DNA of 64,000 bases, taken from Bacillus cytotoxicus (GTDB lineage: Bacteria; Bacillota; Bacilli; Bacillales; Bacillaceae_G). Positions 37,595-46,797 of the stretch are shown piece by piece. The notes beneath the pieces were generated by a model. It was given only the letters and a program-made list of their open reading frames with translations, had not been told where the DNA came from and ran no database searches. Location: positions 1 to 64,000 of the forward strand of contig NZ_JAMBOP010000009.1 of assembly GCF_023715645.1 (NCBI RefSeq), in the 5' to 3' direction. The translations under genes were made by a program, and so were the position numbers. The stretch's first letter is position 1, and each line of letters opens with the position of its first letter.

Positions 37595-38152
37595 TTATTC
37601 TTTCGTCACATGCAGTCCTTTAATAAACGTTTCCAGTAATACATGTAAACTTGTATCCAAATCCAGCGGCAACCCAAATCCCCCTTGCTGTTCAATCGAT
37701 GCAAATCCGTGACAAATACTTCTGAATCCGCGCGTCGCATGCAGTGCGTTCTCTCCTTCTAAGCCGTATTGCTGTAAAATCTGAAGACAAAGCTCTACAA
37801 TTCCGTCCCCTGTTTTTCTTACTTCTTCATCTCGTAAAAAAGTTGCTTCATACAATCCAGGATGTTTTCGGACAAACGCCACGTACGCTTCTCCTAATGC
37901 ATAAATTGCCCCGTCCATACTTTTATCCTCGACCGCCTCTTTCAGCGCGCCGTGCAGCTGCTTTATTCCGTAAATACCAAGATGTTTCCGAACATCTTGT
38001 AAACCTTTCACATGATTATATAAAGAGGGAGAACGTATTCCAAGCCTTTGCGACAATGACGCTAACGTTACTTCTTGTATCCCATCTATATCTGCGATTT
38101 CTGCTGCTGTGTCTACAATCTTCTGTAATGTAAGTCCAATTCTCGGTGACAT
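37595..38152 (-). CDS. TetR-family transcriptional regulator
   Basis: 185 residues. The HTH is at about 10-60 (LTLQKIVDTAAEIADIDG, LSQRLGIRSPSLYNHVKG), and the C-terminal domain is of the WHG/TetR_C_13 kind. The gene starts 3 bases after the MBL hydrolase stop. It is inferred to repress the operon through the two ACTAACGNNATTAGT sites upstream of the MBL gene. Inducer unknown. Confidence 0.83.
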   Translation of the reverse strand: MSPRIGLTLQKIVDTAAEIADIDGIQEVTLASLSQRLGIRSPSLYNHVKGLQDVRKHLGIYGIKQLHGALKEAVEDKSMDGAIYALGEAYVAFVRKHPGLYEATFLRDEEVRKTGDGIVELCLQILQQYGLEGENALHATRGFRSICHGFASIEQQGGFGLPLDLDTSLHVLLETFIKGLHVTKE

Positions 38153-38155
38153 AAA

Positions 38156-38878
38156 TTAACCCTCTTTCATACTTTCTACATTTTGCTTCGCTTCCTTAAT
38201 AGCAAGTTCTATAGCAGCGCCCGGATCTTTTATCATGTTCCCATGTCCTGCCGCAAGCAAGGAAGGCTCATATTCTCTTAACTTCTCTGCACTTTGTAAT
38301 GCTACTTCTTTACTCCACGTTGCCATCGCAGGAAACGGAAACCAAAATTTCGTTTGTCCTGAAACAGCCATGCCGCCTCTTGTCTGAAATGCATCCCCGG
38401 CAATAAGAGCTTTATTTCGCGTATCAAGAAATGAAATGGAGCCTGGTGTATGTCCGGGGGTCATAATCGCAAGAAGCGATTCAATTCGGTCTCCGTCTTC
38501 CAATAAAACATCTGGTCTCGTTTTCACTTTTTTCGGTACACCGCCTTTTATCGGCGTATTTGGCTCATCCTTTTGTAATGTCGTATCTCCTTCTAACAGC
38601 CTTGCGTCCCGCTTAGAAATATAAACCGGAACATCTGGCAGCACTTCCTTTAATGCGTCTAATGCACCGATGTGATCATCATGTGCATGCGTTAATACAA
38701 TATTAGTAATTGGTTTCCCTATTTTCTCAGCCGCTTGTAAAATACCTTTTGCGCTATATGGCAAAGCCGCATCAATTAAGGTTAAACCATCTTCTTCCTC
38801 CACAAAGTAACAATTCACAGGAAACACTCTTGGCAAAAATGACAATTGATATACTGTTTTTTCGTGCATCACTCTCAT
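38156..38878 (-). CDS. Metallo-beta-lactamase-fold hydrolase
   Basis: 240 residues. The zinc motif is HAHDDH, with GHTPGS and AGHGN supplying further ligands. It is a glyoxalase-II-like cytosolic hydrolase; the substrate is unknown, and a role against antibiotics is not implied. GGGAG lies 8 nt before the ATG. First gene of a TetR-controlled operon with a membrane protein. Confidence 0.83.
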   Translation of the reverse strand: MRVMHEKTVYQLSFLPRVFPVNCYFVEEEDGLTLIDAALPYSAKGILQAAEKIGKPITNIVLTHAHDDHIGALDALKEVLPDVPVYISKRDARLLEGDTTLQKDEPNTPIKGGVPKKVKTRPDVLLEDGDRIESLLAIMTPGHTPGSISFLDTRNKALIAGDAFQTRGGMAVSGQTKFWFPFPAMATWSKEVALQSAEKLREYEPSLLAAGHGNMIKDPGAAIELAIKEAKQNVESMKEG

Positions 38879-38902
38879 ATTTCCAGCTCCCTTCCCCCGA
38901 AA

Positions 38903-38964
38903 ACTAACGATATTAGTTTTATTATACTAACGGCATTAGTTTTTGTCACTGAAAATTCCAATTT
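38903..38964 (-). promoter_or_regulatory. MBL-tetR promoter with two matching operators
   Basis: On the minus strand GTGACA and TATAAT are 17 bases apart. ACTAACGATATTAGT (38903-38917) and ACTAACGGCATTAGT (38926-38940) are two copies of one 15-bp palindrome, centres 23 bp apart. The upstream copy lies in the -35/-10 spacer, the other just past the -10, a classic repressor layout. Confidence 0.75.
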
Positions 38965-38970
38965 TGTGCA

Positions 38971-39014
38971 AAAAAAAAGAAGAAGTAGTCGTTTTATATG
39001 ACTACTTCTTTTTC
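38971..39014 (-). terminator. Terminator of the cytidine deaminase-like gene
   Basis: GAAGTAGTC and GACTACTTC form a stem extended by A/T pairs, with T runs on the minus strand. Confidence 0.87.
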
Positions 39015-39042
39015 ACCGATCTCTTCAAATCCCCTAATGAAA

Positions 39043-39453
39043 TTATTCCGTGCAATCTTTGTATGCCTCATACCAATGATACGGCTGTATTTCTTGTAAC
39101 GTTTTGAAAATCAGTTTTCCTTCCGGAGAATAAATTGCCGCTTTCACATCTGACCCCCAGTAAAATAAACGTTCTTGGCAAGTACCGCATGGGGTCAATA
39201 CTTTAAATTCGGCATGTTCGTCATCTCTTGTCACACAAATACTATGCGTGATCCTCTTATCTAACTTATGCGCCTCGCATATCGCTCCTGTTTCCATACA
39301 TAATTCAGTTGAAGCATTAATAACTTCAGGAGCAACACTAATCAATATATCGCCATCTTCCGTACACATTGCCGCAGCTCCTCCCCATCCTACGGGATAG
39401 CGCTTCTTAATAAACTGAGTAGCTGCTTCATATAGTTCTTGTTCAATTGACAT
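39043..39453 (-). CDS. Cytidine deaminase-like zinc enzyme
   Basis: 136 residues. The motif STELCMETGAICEA replaces the usual CAE with CME (zinc cysteine plus catalytic glutamate), and PCGTCQE supplies the other two zinc cysteines. It deaminates a pyrimidine nucleoside or similar substrate; it differs clearly from CDD and from the blasticidin deaminase sequence I remember. It follows the MFS gene after 15 bases, so the two are probably cotranscribed. Confidence 0.75.
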   Translation of the reverse strand: MSIEQELYEAATQFIKKRYPVGWGGAAAMCTEDGDILISVAPEVINASTELCMETGAICEAHKLDKRITHSICVTRDDEHAEFKVLTPCGTCQERLFYWGSDVKAAIYSPEGKLIFKTLQEIQPYHWYEAYKDCTE

Positions 39454-39468
39454 GACATCAATACCCTT

Positions 39469-40677
39469 CTACATTGTCTCTTTCTCTAAAAGTTGCTTCT
39501 TCATCGAGCTATATAAAAATGAACTTTGTGTAAAGTACATTCCCGCTAACAATAAAGTAATTGACCCGAGTAAATACAATTGAGATGACGGTACATAATC
39601 AGCTAATACTCCGCCAAGTAAGTATCCTACAGGAGCCAGTGCACCTTGAATCGCATACACAACTGTTAATGCTCTTCCTAAATACTCCTCATCAATACTT
39701 GTTTGCAGTATAGTTTGAAATTGCACACCCATTACCCCAATCATCATCCACGACACAGCAAACAGAAAAAGTGCTGGAAGTAAAGAGCTTGATAAAAATA
39801 AATACGATAGAAGCCAAGCAATTCCACCTATGAAATTAACGGTAACAAAAATACTTTTTAAACGATAACGAAACAACTTTCCGGACAATATACTCCCAAA
39901 TAATGTTCCAATCGATATCGCTGTCATCCACATTCCATATTCTTTCTCTGTGTGTGCCAATATTGGCATAAGCCCGAGTGGAATGCACATGAGCATATTA
40001 ATAATCGTAAACATACAAATAAATGTCCGCAGTTCTCCGAGTTTCCAAAAATAACGAAGGCCTTGTAAAAATTCTTTTTTATACGCAACTTTCTTATTCG
40101 TTTCGTTTTGTTTCATTCGTGGCAATTTCAATAGTAGCCACAGAACAAAAAAGAGAATCACATACGTAATCGAGTTAAAGAAATACACCATTCCGATTCC
40201 AATTGTAGCTATAATCAGACCGGAAACTGCATTACAAATAATATCTAAACTACTGTAAGTGAAGGCAAAAACAGAATTCACTTTACCTAACTGCTCTTTT
40301 TCTACTAAAGATGGGATCAGCGCACTTTCAGTTGGATAACCAAGATCTGCTGCTAGTGTTGCAATAAATATAAGCCCGAGCAATACGATAGGATGCAATT
40401 GATTAACGCAGTATAGAAACACTAATAATGCTAAAATGATAGCTTGTATTCCCATTGCCGTTAACAACAGCATCTTTTTCGAATATTTATCAATAATTGG
40501 TCCGTAAAAAATTTGCAGTGCAACCGGTAACAGCACGACAAAGCTGGCAATCCCAATCCACGTATTAGAATTCATCGTTTCTTTTATAAACCATATCGTT
40601 GCCATGTAATAAAGACTATCTGAAAAATTGGCAACAATTCGCACAAAAAGTAACGTAAGTATATTTCTATTCATCAT
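39469..40677 (-). CDS. MFS transporter
   Basis: 402 residues with twelve predicted TM segments. YGPIIDKYSKKMLLL is the MFS loop 2-3 motif. It resembles proton-coupled drug or solute exporters of the MFS_3 group; the substrate is unknown. AAAGGAG lies 7 nt before the first ATG. The cytidine deaminase-like gene follows, which hints at a nucleoside-type substrate, by inference only. Confidence 0.83.
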   Translation of the reverse strand: MMNRNILTLLFVRIVANFSDSLYYMATIWFIKETMNSNTWIGIASFVVLLPVALQIFYGPIIDKYSKKMLLLTAMGIQAIILALLVFLYCVNQLHPIVLLGLIFIATLAADLGYPTESALIPSLVEKEQLGKVNSVFAFTYSSLDIICNAVSGLIIATIGIGMVYFFNSITYVILFFVLWLLLKLPRMKQNETNKKVAYKKEFLQGLRYFWKLGELRTFICMFTIINMLMCIPLGLMPILAHTEKEYGMWMTAISIGTLFGSILSGKLFRYRLKSIFVTVNFIGGIAWLLSYLFLSSSLLPALFLFAVSWMMIGVMGVQFQTILQTSIDEEYLGRALTVVYAIQGALAPVGYLLGGVLADYVPSSQLYLLGSITLLLAGMYFTQSSFLYSSMKKQLLEKETM

Positions 40678-40888
40678 ATTTCCGCTCCTTTACATTGGTT
40701 GATGTATATACATAACCAGCGTAAAGGTGGTGGTCGAATGAGACGTTATATATCCGTAATATAGTGGTACATAGCTCCAACCTTTCTTTTCTATTTTTTA
40801 TAGAATAACACAAATACGGAGGTTGTTGACTTAATTTTCAGATATTTATTTCGTGTCGAAGCGCCGATATATCAGCAGCGGACACAAA

Positions 40889-40918
40889 AAGGAGCTGCCC
40901 TCCATGGCAGCTCCTTCA
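40889..40918 (-). terminator. Terminator of the fad operon
   Basis: AAGGAGCTGCC and GGCAGCTCCTT form a strong stem just after the fadE stop. A single CGCCGATATATC copy of the short repeat lies upstream at 40864. Confidence 0.87.
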
Positions 40919-40924
40919 TATTTA

Positions 40925-42709
40925 TTAAACTGTATAACGCTCATCCTCTAATACTTTTGCTGCAATTTCACGTTTCTTCGGAATAACGTTAATTGGTGTG
41001 TGGCGTGTTAGTTTACGAAGTGCAGATAACATCATGCGCAGCATGTCACCATTTTCAACTGCGATAATTGTTTCTTTTGCATCCGCTTCGATTTGGTTGA
41101 ACGCTTCTTGGCAGAATACTTCTGTGTAAAGAACTTTTTGTTTGTTCTTCTCAAGGCCAGTTACTTTGATTGCTTTTTCTGTACGAAGAAGAGCTGATTC
41201 CATTGCGTATAAGTTATTTACGATATCTGCAATGTTCACAAGAACTTCTTGTTCTTTGTCTAAGCCTTTACCGTATTTTTGAGCAGCTAAACCAGCAACC
41301 ATTAAGCCGATTTTCTTCGCATTTTTTACTAAATGTTTTTGAAGTGCTAATGGCTCATCGCCTATTTCTTCTGGCATCATCATCATTAACGATTCTTGTA
41401 ATTTTTGTGCTTCTTGTAAAAGTGGTAATTCGCCTTTCATTGCTTTACGCAAGAATGTTCCTGGTACGATTAAGCGGTTAATTTCATTCGTACCTTCGAA
41501 AATACGGTTAATACGAGAGTCGCGGTACATTCTTTCAATCTCGTACTCTGCCATAAATCCGTAACCACCATGGATTTGGACACCTTCATCAACTACGTAG
41601 TCTAATACTTCAGAACCGAATACTTTGTTTAAAGAGCACTCAATTGCATATTCAGCGATAGAAGCTGCAACAGCTTTTCCGTCTTTTACTTCTTCTTCAG
41701 ATAATGTGCTCATGCGGCTTTCAAATAAACCAACTGTACGATATACAGAGCTTTCTGCTGCATAAATTTTCGCTGCCATATTTGCAAGTTTCTCTTGAAT
41801 TAATGGGAAGCGAGAAATTGGTTGTTTAAATTGTTGACGTTGATTTGCATATTGCGCTGAAATTTCTAACGCACGTTTTGACGAACCAACTGTACCAACA
41901 CCTAATTTATAGCGGCCGATATTTAAAATGTTAAAGGCAATAACATGACCTTTACCAATTTCACCAAGTACATTTTCTTTCGGCACTAATGCATCTTCTA
42001 AAATTAACGTACGAGTAGAAGAACATTTAATACCCATTTTCTTTTCTTCTGGGCCTGTAGATACGCCTGGATATTCTTTTTCTACGATAAATGCTGTGAA
42101 ATGTTCGCCGTCTACTTTTGTATATACAACAAATACATCAGCGAAAGCAGAGTTTGTGATCCATTGTTTTTCACCGTTTAACACATAGTGTGTACCTTCT
42201 GCATTTAAGCGAGCTGTTGTTTTTGCGCCTAATGCATCAGATCCAGAACCTGGCTCTGTTAATGCGTATGCAGCTAACTTTTCACCTGTTGCTAAAGCTG
42301 GTAAATATTTTTTCTTTTGCTCTTCGTTCCCGAATAATACGATTGGTAACGATCCAATCCCAACGTGAGCACCGTGCGTAATTGCAAAGCCGCCTGCAAG
42401 AGAAAACTTCTCTGAGATTAATGCAGAACTAATTTTATCAAGACCAATACCGCCGTACTCTTCTGGCACATCAGCACCTAATAAACCAAGCTCGCCAGCT
42501 TCTTTTAATAAGCGAACAGAGCGATCAAACTCATGTTGCTCTAAATATTCAAGCTCTGGTAATACTTCATTTACGATAAAATCTTCTGTCGTTTTCGCAA
42601 TTAATTTATGCTCATCACTATAATCTTCCGGCGTAAATACTTGCTCAATTGTAATATCATCAATTAAAAAGCTACCACCTTTTACTGCACTTCCTATTGT
42701 TTTTTCCAT
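40925..42709 (-). CDS. fadE: Acyl-CoA dehydrogenase FadE
   Basis: 594 residues. FAD enzyme for the first step of beta-oxidation. The catalytic glutamate lies in RIFEGTNEINRLI; YALTEPGSGSDA is the FAD/substrate loop. The C-terminal extension of about 200 residues is typical of the Bacillus YusJ type. AAGGAGG lies 8 nt before the ATG at 42709; the frame runs upstream 14 codons without a site. Third gene of fadN-fadA-fadE. Confidence 0.93.
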   Translation of the reverse strand: MEKTIGSAVKGGSFLIDDITIEQVFTPEDYSDEHKLIAKTTEDFIVNEVLPELEYLEQHEFDRSVRLLKEAGELGLLGADVPEEYGGIGLDKISSALISEKFSLAGGFAITHGAHVGIGSLPIVLFGNEEQKKKYLPALATGEKLAAYALTEPGSGSDALGAKTTARLNAEGTHYVLNGEKQWITNSAFADVFVVYTKVDGEHFTAFIVEKEYPGVSTGPEEKKMGIKCSSTRTLILEDALVPKENVLGEIGKGHVIAFNILNIGRYKLGVGTVGSSKRALEISAQYANQRQQFKQPISRFPLIQEKLANMAAKIYAAESSVYRTVGLFESRMSTLSEEEVKDGKAVAASIAEYAIECSLNKVFGSEVLDYVVDEGVQIHGGYGFMAEYEIERMYRDSRINRIFEGTNEINRLIVPGTFLRKAMKGELPLLQEAQKLQESLMMMMPEEIGDEPLALQKHLVKNAKKIGLMVAGLAAQKYGKGLDKEQEVLVNIADIVNNLYAMESALLRTEKAIKVTGLEKNKQKVLYTEVFCQEAFNQIEADAKETIIAVENGDMLRMMLSALRKLTRHTPINVIPKKREIAAKVLEDERYTV

Positions 42710-42777
42710 GAAAAATTCCTCCTTCATATTTTCATAGGCTGCTTCTCTCACCGTAAGAGAAACTAGCCATTCTTTTA

Positions 42778-43953
42778 TTACAGTAATTCAAACACTCCAG
42801 CAGCACCCATTCCGCCGCCGATACACATCGTTACAATACCGAATTGCTCATTGCGGCGTTTCATCTCGTGAATAAGAGATAATGTTAATTTTGATCCTGT
42901 ACAACCAAGTGGATGTCCAAGAGCAATCGCTCCGCCGTTTACGTTTACTTTTTCTTCATCTAGTCCAAGTTCGCGAATAACTTGGATAGATTGCGATGCG
43001 AATGCTTCATTTAGTTCAAATAAGCCGATATCAGATAACTCTAATCCTGCTAATTTTAATGCTTTCGGAATCGCTGCAATTGGACCGATTCCCATTACTT
43101 CTGGCGGTACACCAGCTACTGCAAAGGAACGGAACTTCGCCAGTGGCTGTAATCCGTCGCTTACTGCTTTTTCACGATCCATTAGTAATACTGCTGCTGC
43201 GCCGTCACTCATTTGTGAGGAGTTACCAGCAGTTACAGTGCCGCGCACGTTAAATGCTGGACGAAGTTTCCCAAGTACATCTAACGTCGTATCTGCTCTT
43301 ACGCCTTCATCTTGTGAGAACACAATCATTTCTTCTTGCAGCTTGTTATTTGCGCCAACAGAGCGAAGCGTTACATCGACAGACACTGTTTCATCAGCAA
43401 ACTTTCCTTCTGCTAGTGCTTTTGCTGCACGCTGATGGCTTCTTACTGCAAACGCATCTTGCTCCGCGCGAGAAATGCCGTATTTTACAGCAACTTGTTC
43501 TGCTGTATGTCCCATGCCCATGTAATATTCCGGAGCCGCTTCAACAAGGCGGCTATTCGGACGAACAACATGCCCCATCATTGGCACTAAACTCATTGAT
43601 TCAGCACCGCCTGATAGTACCGAATCTGAATGACCAAGCATAATACGCTCTGCACCGTAAGCGATACTTTGCAGACCTGAAGAACAGTAGCGGTTAATCG
43701 TAATAGCTGGAACATCATAAGAAAGTCCTGCTAGCCCGCCGATATTACGTGCCATATTTAAGCCTTGCTCTGCTTCTGGCATCGCACAGCCAAAAATTAA
43801 ATCATCAATTGGACCGTCATAGTTATTTGCACGTTTTAACGTTTCTTTTACAACTAATGCTCCTAAGTCATCAGGACGCACTGTATTTAATGATCCTCTC
43901 TTCGCTTTCCCGACAGGTGTTCTTGCCCCTGCAACAATAACAGCTTCTCTCAT
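42778..43953 (-). CDS. fadA: Acetyl-CoA C-acyltransferase (thiolase) FadA
   Basis: 391 residues. Thiolase for the last step of beta-oxidation. The nucleophile Cys90 is in NRYCSSG, the histidine in NEAFA, and the C-terminal cysteine in GHPLGCTG. AGGAGG lies 9 nt before the ATG. It lies between fadN and fadE, 15 bases after fadN. Confidence 0.94.
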   Translation of the reverse strand: MREAVIVAGARTPVGKAKRGSLNTVRPDDLGALVVKETLKRANNYDGPIDDLIFGCAMPEAEQGLNMARNIGGLAGLSYDVPAITINRYCSSGLQSIAYGAERIMLGHSDSVLSGGAESMSLVPMMGHVVRPNSRLVEAAPEYYMGMGHTAEQVAVKYGISRAEQDAFAVRSHQRAAKALAEGKFADETVSVDVTLRSVGANNKLQEEMIVFSQDEGVRADTTLDVLGKLRPAFNVRGTVTAGNSSQMSDGAAAVLLMDREKAVSDGLQPLAKFRSFAVAGVPPEVMGIGPIAAIPKALKLAGLELSDIGLFELNEAFASQSIQVIRELGLDEEKVNVNGGAIALGHPLGCTGSKLTLSLIHEMKRRNEQFGIVTMCIGGGMGAAGVFELL

Positions 43954-43968
43954 GAACAATCTTCCTCC

Positions 43969-46350
43969 TTAGTTACGTAATGGTTTTCCTTTTACAAGCA
44001 TGTGCTGCATTCTTGCTTGCGATTTCATTTCGCTCACTAAACTAATAAATGCCTCGCGCTCAACATCTAATAAATATTGCTCATCCACTTCTGTTCCGTA
44101 TGGGACTTTTCCGCCAGCAATGACATATGCGAGTTTTTTCGCAATGTGCAAGTCATACTCGGAAATGTAGCCAGATAAATGCATTGCTTCTGCTCCAAGC
44201 GCAAGCGTTGCATATCCTGTTTCCCCAACAACTGGAATCTTTTTACGAATTGGTGCTTTATAGCCTGCTTCATATAAAGTAAGTGCTTTTTGTTTTGCAT
44301 CGTATAGTAAGTGATCACCATTGACGCTAATGCCATCTTTATCGCCTAAGAAGTTATTTGAAACTGCTTCTTGCGCAGATGTTGAAACTTTCGCCATCGC
44401 TACTGATTCAAACACTTTGTTTGCGACCTTTTGCAGATCAAACTCAACACCATTTGCCATTTTGTTCAGATGCTTAATGTATAGCTCTTTGTTACCGCCG
44501 CCGCCAGGGATTAAACCAACACCAACTTCTACTAATCCTATATACGTTTCACTAGAAGCTTGAATACTTGCTGCTGGTAAGCAAACTTCTGTACCGCCGC
44601 CAAGTGTCATACCGTAAGGCGCTGCCACAACTGGTTTTGAGCAGTATTTAATTTTCATCATTGCATCTTGGAAGCTTTTCACAACCCACTCAATTTCAAA
44701 ATAGTTGTCATCTTGTGCTTCCATTAAAATCATCGCAAGGTTTGCACCTACGCAGAAGTTTTTCGATTGGTTTCCAATAACAAGCCCTTTATAATTTTTT
44801 TCTACTTCTTCAACAGCGTAGTTAATCATTTGCGTAATATCCATGCCAATTGCATTGCTCTTAGAATGGAACTCTAAGCAAAGAATGCCGTCCCCTAAGT
44901 CAATTAAGCTTGCACCGCTATTTTTCTTTAATACGCCATGTTTCTCTTTCAATTGTTTTAAAGAAATCGCCTTTTTATTACGAACGATTTGTTTGTATTC
45001 ACCGTTATCATAGTAATAGCTTTCGCCATTATCATGTTTATAGAATGATGTAACGCCGTTCTCAATCATTTCTTTTATCCAATTTGGAACAACCCCGCCG
45101 TTCTCTTCCATCTTCTGAACGGACTTCTCAACACCAATTGCATCCCAAATTTCAAATGGACCTTGCTCCCAGCCGAAGCCCCATTTCATCGCATTATCAA
45201 TTGCGACAATATCATCAGCAATTTCTTTCGTAAGCTTTGCTGCATATAAAAGAGTTGGTGTAATAATGTTCCATAACAATTCACCAGCGCGGTCCTTTGC
45301 ATATACAAGCGCTTTCAATTTATTCGCTAATCCTTTTTCTTGTTTGCTTATTTCAATAGAAGCTGCTTTTAATTTTTTACGCGCTTCATATTCCATCGTT
45401 TCAGGATTTAACTCTAAAATCTCTTTTCCTTGTTTTAAGAAGAAACCTTGACCTGTTTTGCTTCCGAGCCATTTTCTTTCTAACATATCGTGCATGAAAG
45501 CTGGTACTTTGAAGACTTCGCGCTCTTCTTCTTGTACATTTTCATATACGTTATTTGCAACGTGAACGAATGTATCTAATCCGACAACATCTAATGTGCG
45601 GAACGTTGCGCTTTTCGGACGGCCAATTAATGGACCTGTTACAGAATCTACTTCTCCAATGCTGTAGCCGCGTTTTACCATTTCTTGCAGCGTTACAAGT
45701 AGTCCGTACGTACCGATGCGGTTTCCAATAAAGTTTGGTGTGTCCTTTGCAACAACAACACCTTTGCCAAGTACATCTTCACCAAATAATTTCATGAAGT
45801 CTAACACATGTGGATCTGTATCTTTTGTCGGTATAATCTCAAGAAGTTTTAAATATCGTGGTGGATTAAAAAAGTGCGTTCCTAGGAAGTGTTTTTTGAA
45901 GTCATCTGAACGCCCTTCGATCATCTTTTCAACGGAAATACCCGATGTATTTGAGCTCACAATAGAACCTGGTTTACGAACAGCTTCTACCTTTTCAAAT
46001 ACTTTCTTTTTAACATCTAAATTTTCAACAACAACTTCAATAATCCAATCAACATCAGCAAGGCGGTCCATATCATCTTCCATATTGCCCGCTTCGATTA
46101 ATGCTAGGTTTCCTTTTACTGTAAGAGGAGCTGGTTTTTGCTTTAACAACTTTTGCAGCGCTCCGTTACTGAAACGATTTCGTACACTTTTATGTTCTAA
46201 TGTAAGTCCCTTCGCTTCTTCTTCCTTTGTTAGCGATGGTGGTACAATATCAAGCAATAATGTCGGTATACCGATGTTAGCTAAATGTGCAGCAATTCCA
46301 GACCCCATTACACCAGAACCAAGAACTGCAGCCTTTTTAATTTGGAACAT
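43969..46350 (-). CDS. fadN: 3-hydroxyacyl-CoA dehydrogenase / enoyl-CoA hydratase FadN
   Basis: 793 residues. The N-terminal NAD domain has GSGVMGSGIAAHLA, the dehydrogenase core has NTSGISV and HFFNPP, and the C-terminal third is a crotonase-type hydratase with GGGTEVCL. It performs the middle steps of beta-oxidation. GGGGGAG lies 6 nt before the ATG at 46350. First gene of the operon, 20 bases downstream of a FadR box. Confidence 0.95.
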   Translation of the reverse strand: MFQIKKAAVLGSGVMGSGIAAHLANIGIPTLLLDIVPPSLTKEEEAKGLTLEHKSVRNRFSNGALQKLLKQKPAPLTVKGNLALIEAGNMEDDMDRLADVDWIIEVVVENLDVKKKVFEKVEAVRKPGSIVSSNTSGISVEKMIEGRSDDFKKHFLGTHFFNPPRYLKLLEIIPTKDTDPHVLDFMKLFGEDVLGKGVVVAKDTPNFIGNRIGTYGLLVTLQEMVKRGYSIGEVDSVTGPLIGRPKSATFRTLDVVGLDTFVHVANNVYENVQEEEREVFKVPAFMHDMLERKWLGSKTGQGFFLKQGKEILELNPETMEYEARKKLKAASIEISKQEKGLANKLKALVYAKDRAGELLWNIITPTLLYAAKLTKEIADDIVAIDNAMKWGFGWEQGPFEIWDAIGVEKSVQKMEENGGVVPNWIKEMIENGVTSFYKHDNGESYYYDNGEYKQIVRNKKAISLKQLKEKHGVLKKNSGASLIDLGDGILCLEFHSKSNAIGMDITQMINYAVEEVEKNYKGLVIGNQSKNFCVGANLAMILMEAQDDNYFEIEWVVKSFQDAMMKIKYCSKPVVAAPYGMTLGGGTEVCLPAASIQASSETYIGLVEVGVGLIPGGGGNKELYIKHLNKMANGVEFDLQKVANKVFESVAMAKVSTSAQEAVSNNFLGDKDGISVNGDHLLYDAKQKALTLYEAGYKAPIRKKIPVVGETGYATLALGAEAMHLSGYISEYDLHIAKKLAYVIAGGKVPYGTEVDEQYLLDVEREAFISLVSEMKSQARMQHMLVKGKPLRN

Positions 46351-46369
46351 CCAATTCTCCCCCTTATTC

Positions 46370-46389
46370 TTGAATGAACGCTCATTCAA
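46370..46389. promoter_or_regulatory. FadR operator of the fad operon
   Basis: TTGAATGAACGCTCATTCAA is a perfect palindrome with a 4-bp centre, matching the Bacillus FadR site TGAATGA-N4-TCATTCA. It lies just before fadN; a TTGCGA-17-TATATT promoter sits upstream at about 46435-46463 on the minus strand. Confidence 0.9.
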
Positions 46390-46568
46390 TTTTTCGACAA
46401 ACATCGCAATCAATGAGTGAGCCTCTACTAATAAATATATGCTAACGTTTTAATTTTCGCAATATATTTAAAAATAAAATTTTCTGAACTTATTTCTTTT
46501 TTCATATTTTGGACATGATATGTAGTGAACTTCCTTTCTTAAAACACTTGATCAAACGGAGGAAACTA

Positions 46569-46715
46569 ATGGCTAAAATGAAAAAAAATCCATCAAAAGC
46601 AGGTATTAGCTCAACAAGCGTAACAGGAACTGCTGGCCCAGTTGATCGCGGCATTGAAAAAGGCCGCCAAGGAAATAATCAACAATATAAGAAGCAAAAC
46701 ATGGGTGAAAAATAA
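46569..46715 (+). CDS. yuzL: YuzL small protein
   Basis: 48 residues, basic and rich in Ser, Asn and Gly: starts MAKMKKNPSKAGISSTSV, with GPVDRGIEKGRQGNNQQYKK. It matches the YuzL family, which in B. subtilis also lies between fadN and fadM. Function unknown. GGAGGA lies 5 nt before the ATG; the frame extends upstream without a site. Confidence 0.8.
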   Translation: MAKMKKNPSKAGISSTSVTGTAGPVDRGIEKGRQGNNQQYKKQNMGEK

Positions 46716-46797
46716 TAGTACAAATATAGGCAGCGAGCATGGCATAATGAAAATGGGCTATATCGCTGTCTATTTCATACATAAAAGAGGGTACATA

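Noticed and set aside
39043-39453. Blasticidin S deaminase
   Set aside because: Length and zinc motifs are similar, but the rest of the sequence differs from the blasticidin deaminase of B. cereus as I remember it.
43238-43643. Long plus-strand ORFs opposite fadA
   Set aside because: They are antisense shadows of a confidently identified thiolase gene and have no homology that I recognise.
46642-46797. N-terminal 52-codon extension of the carboxypeptidase-like protein
   Set aside because: It overlaps yuzL, has no ribosome site and would hide the signal anchor; the ATG at 46798 has AGAGGG upstream.
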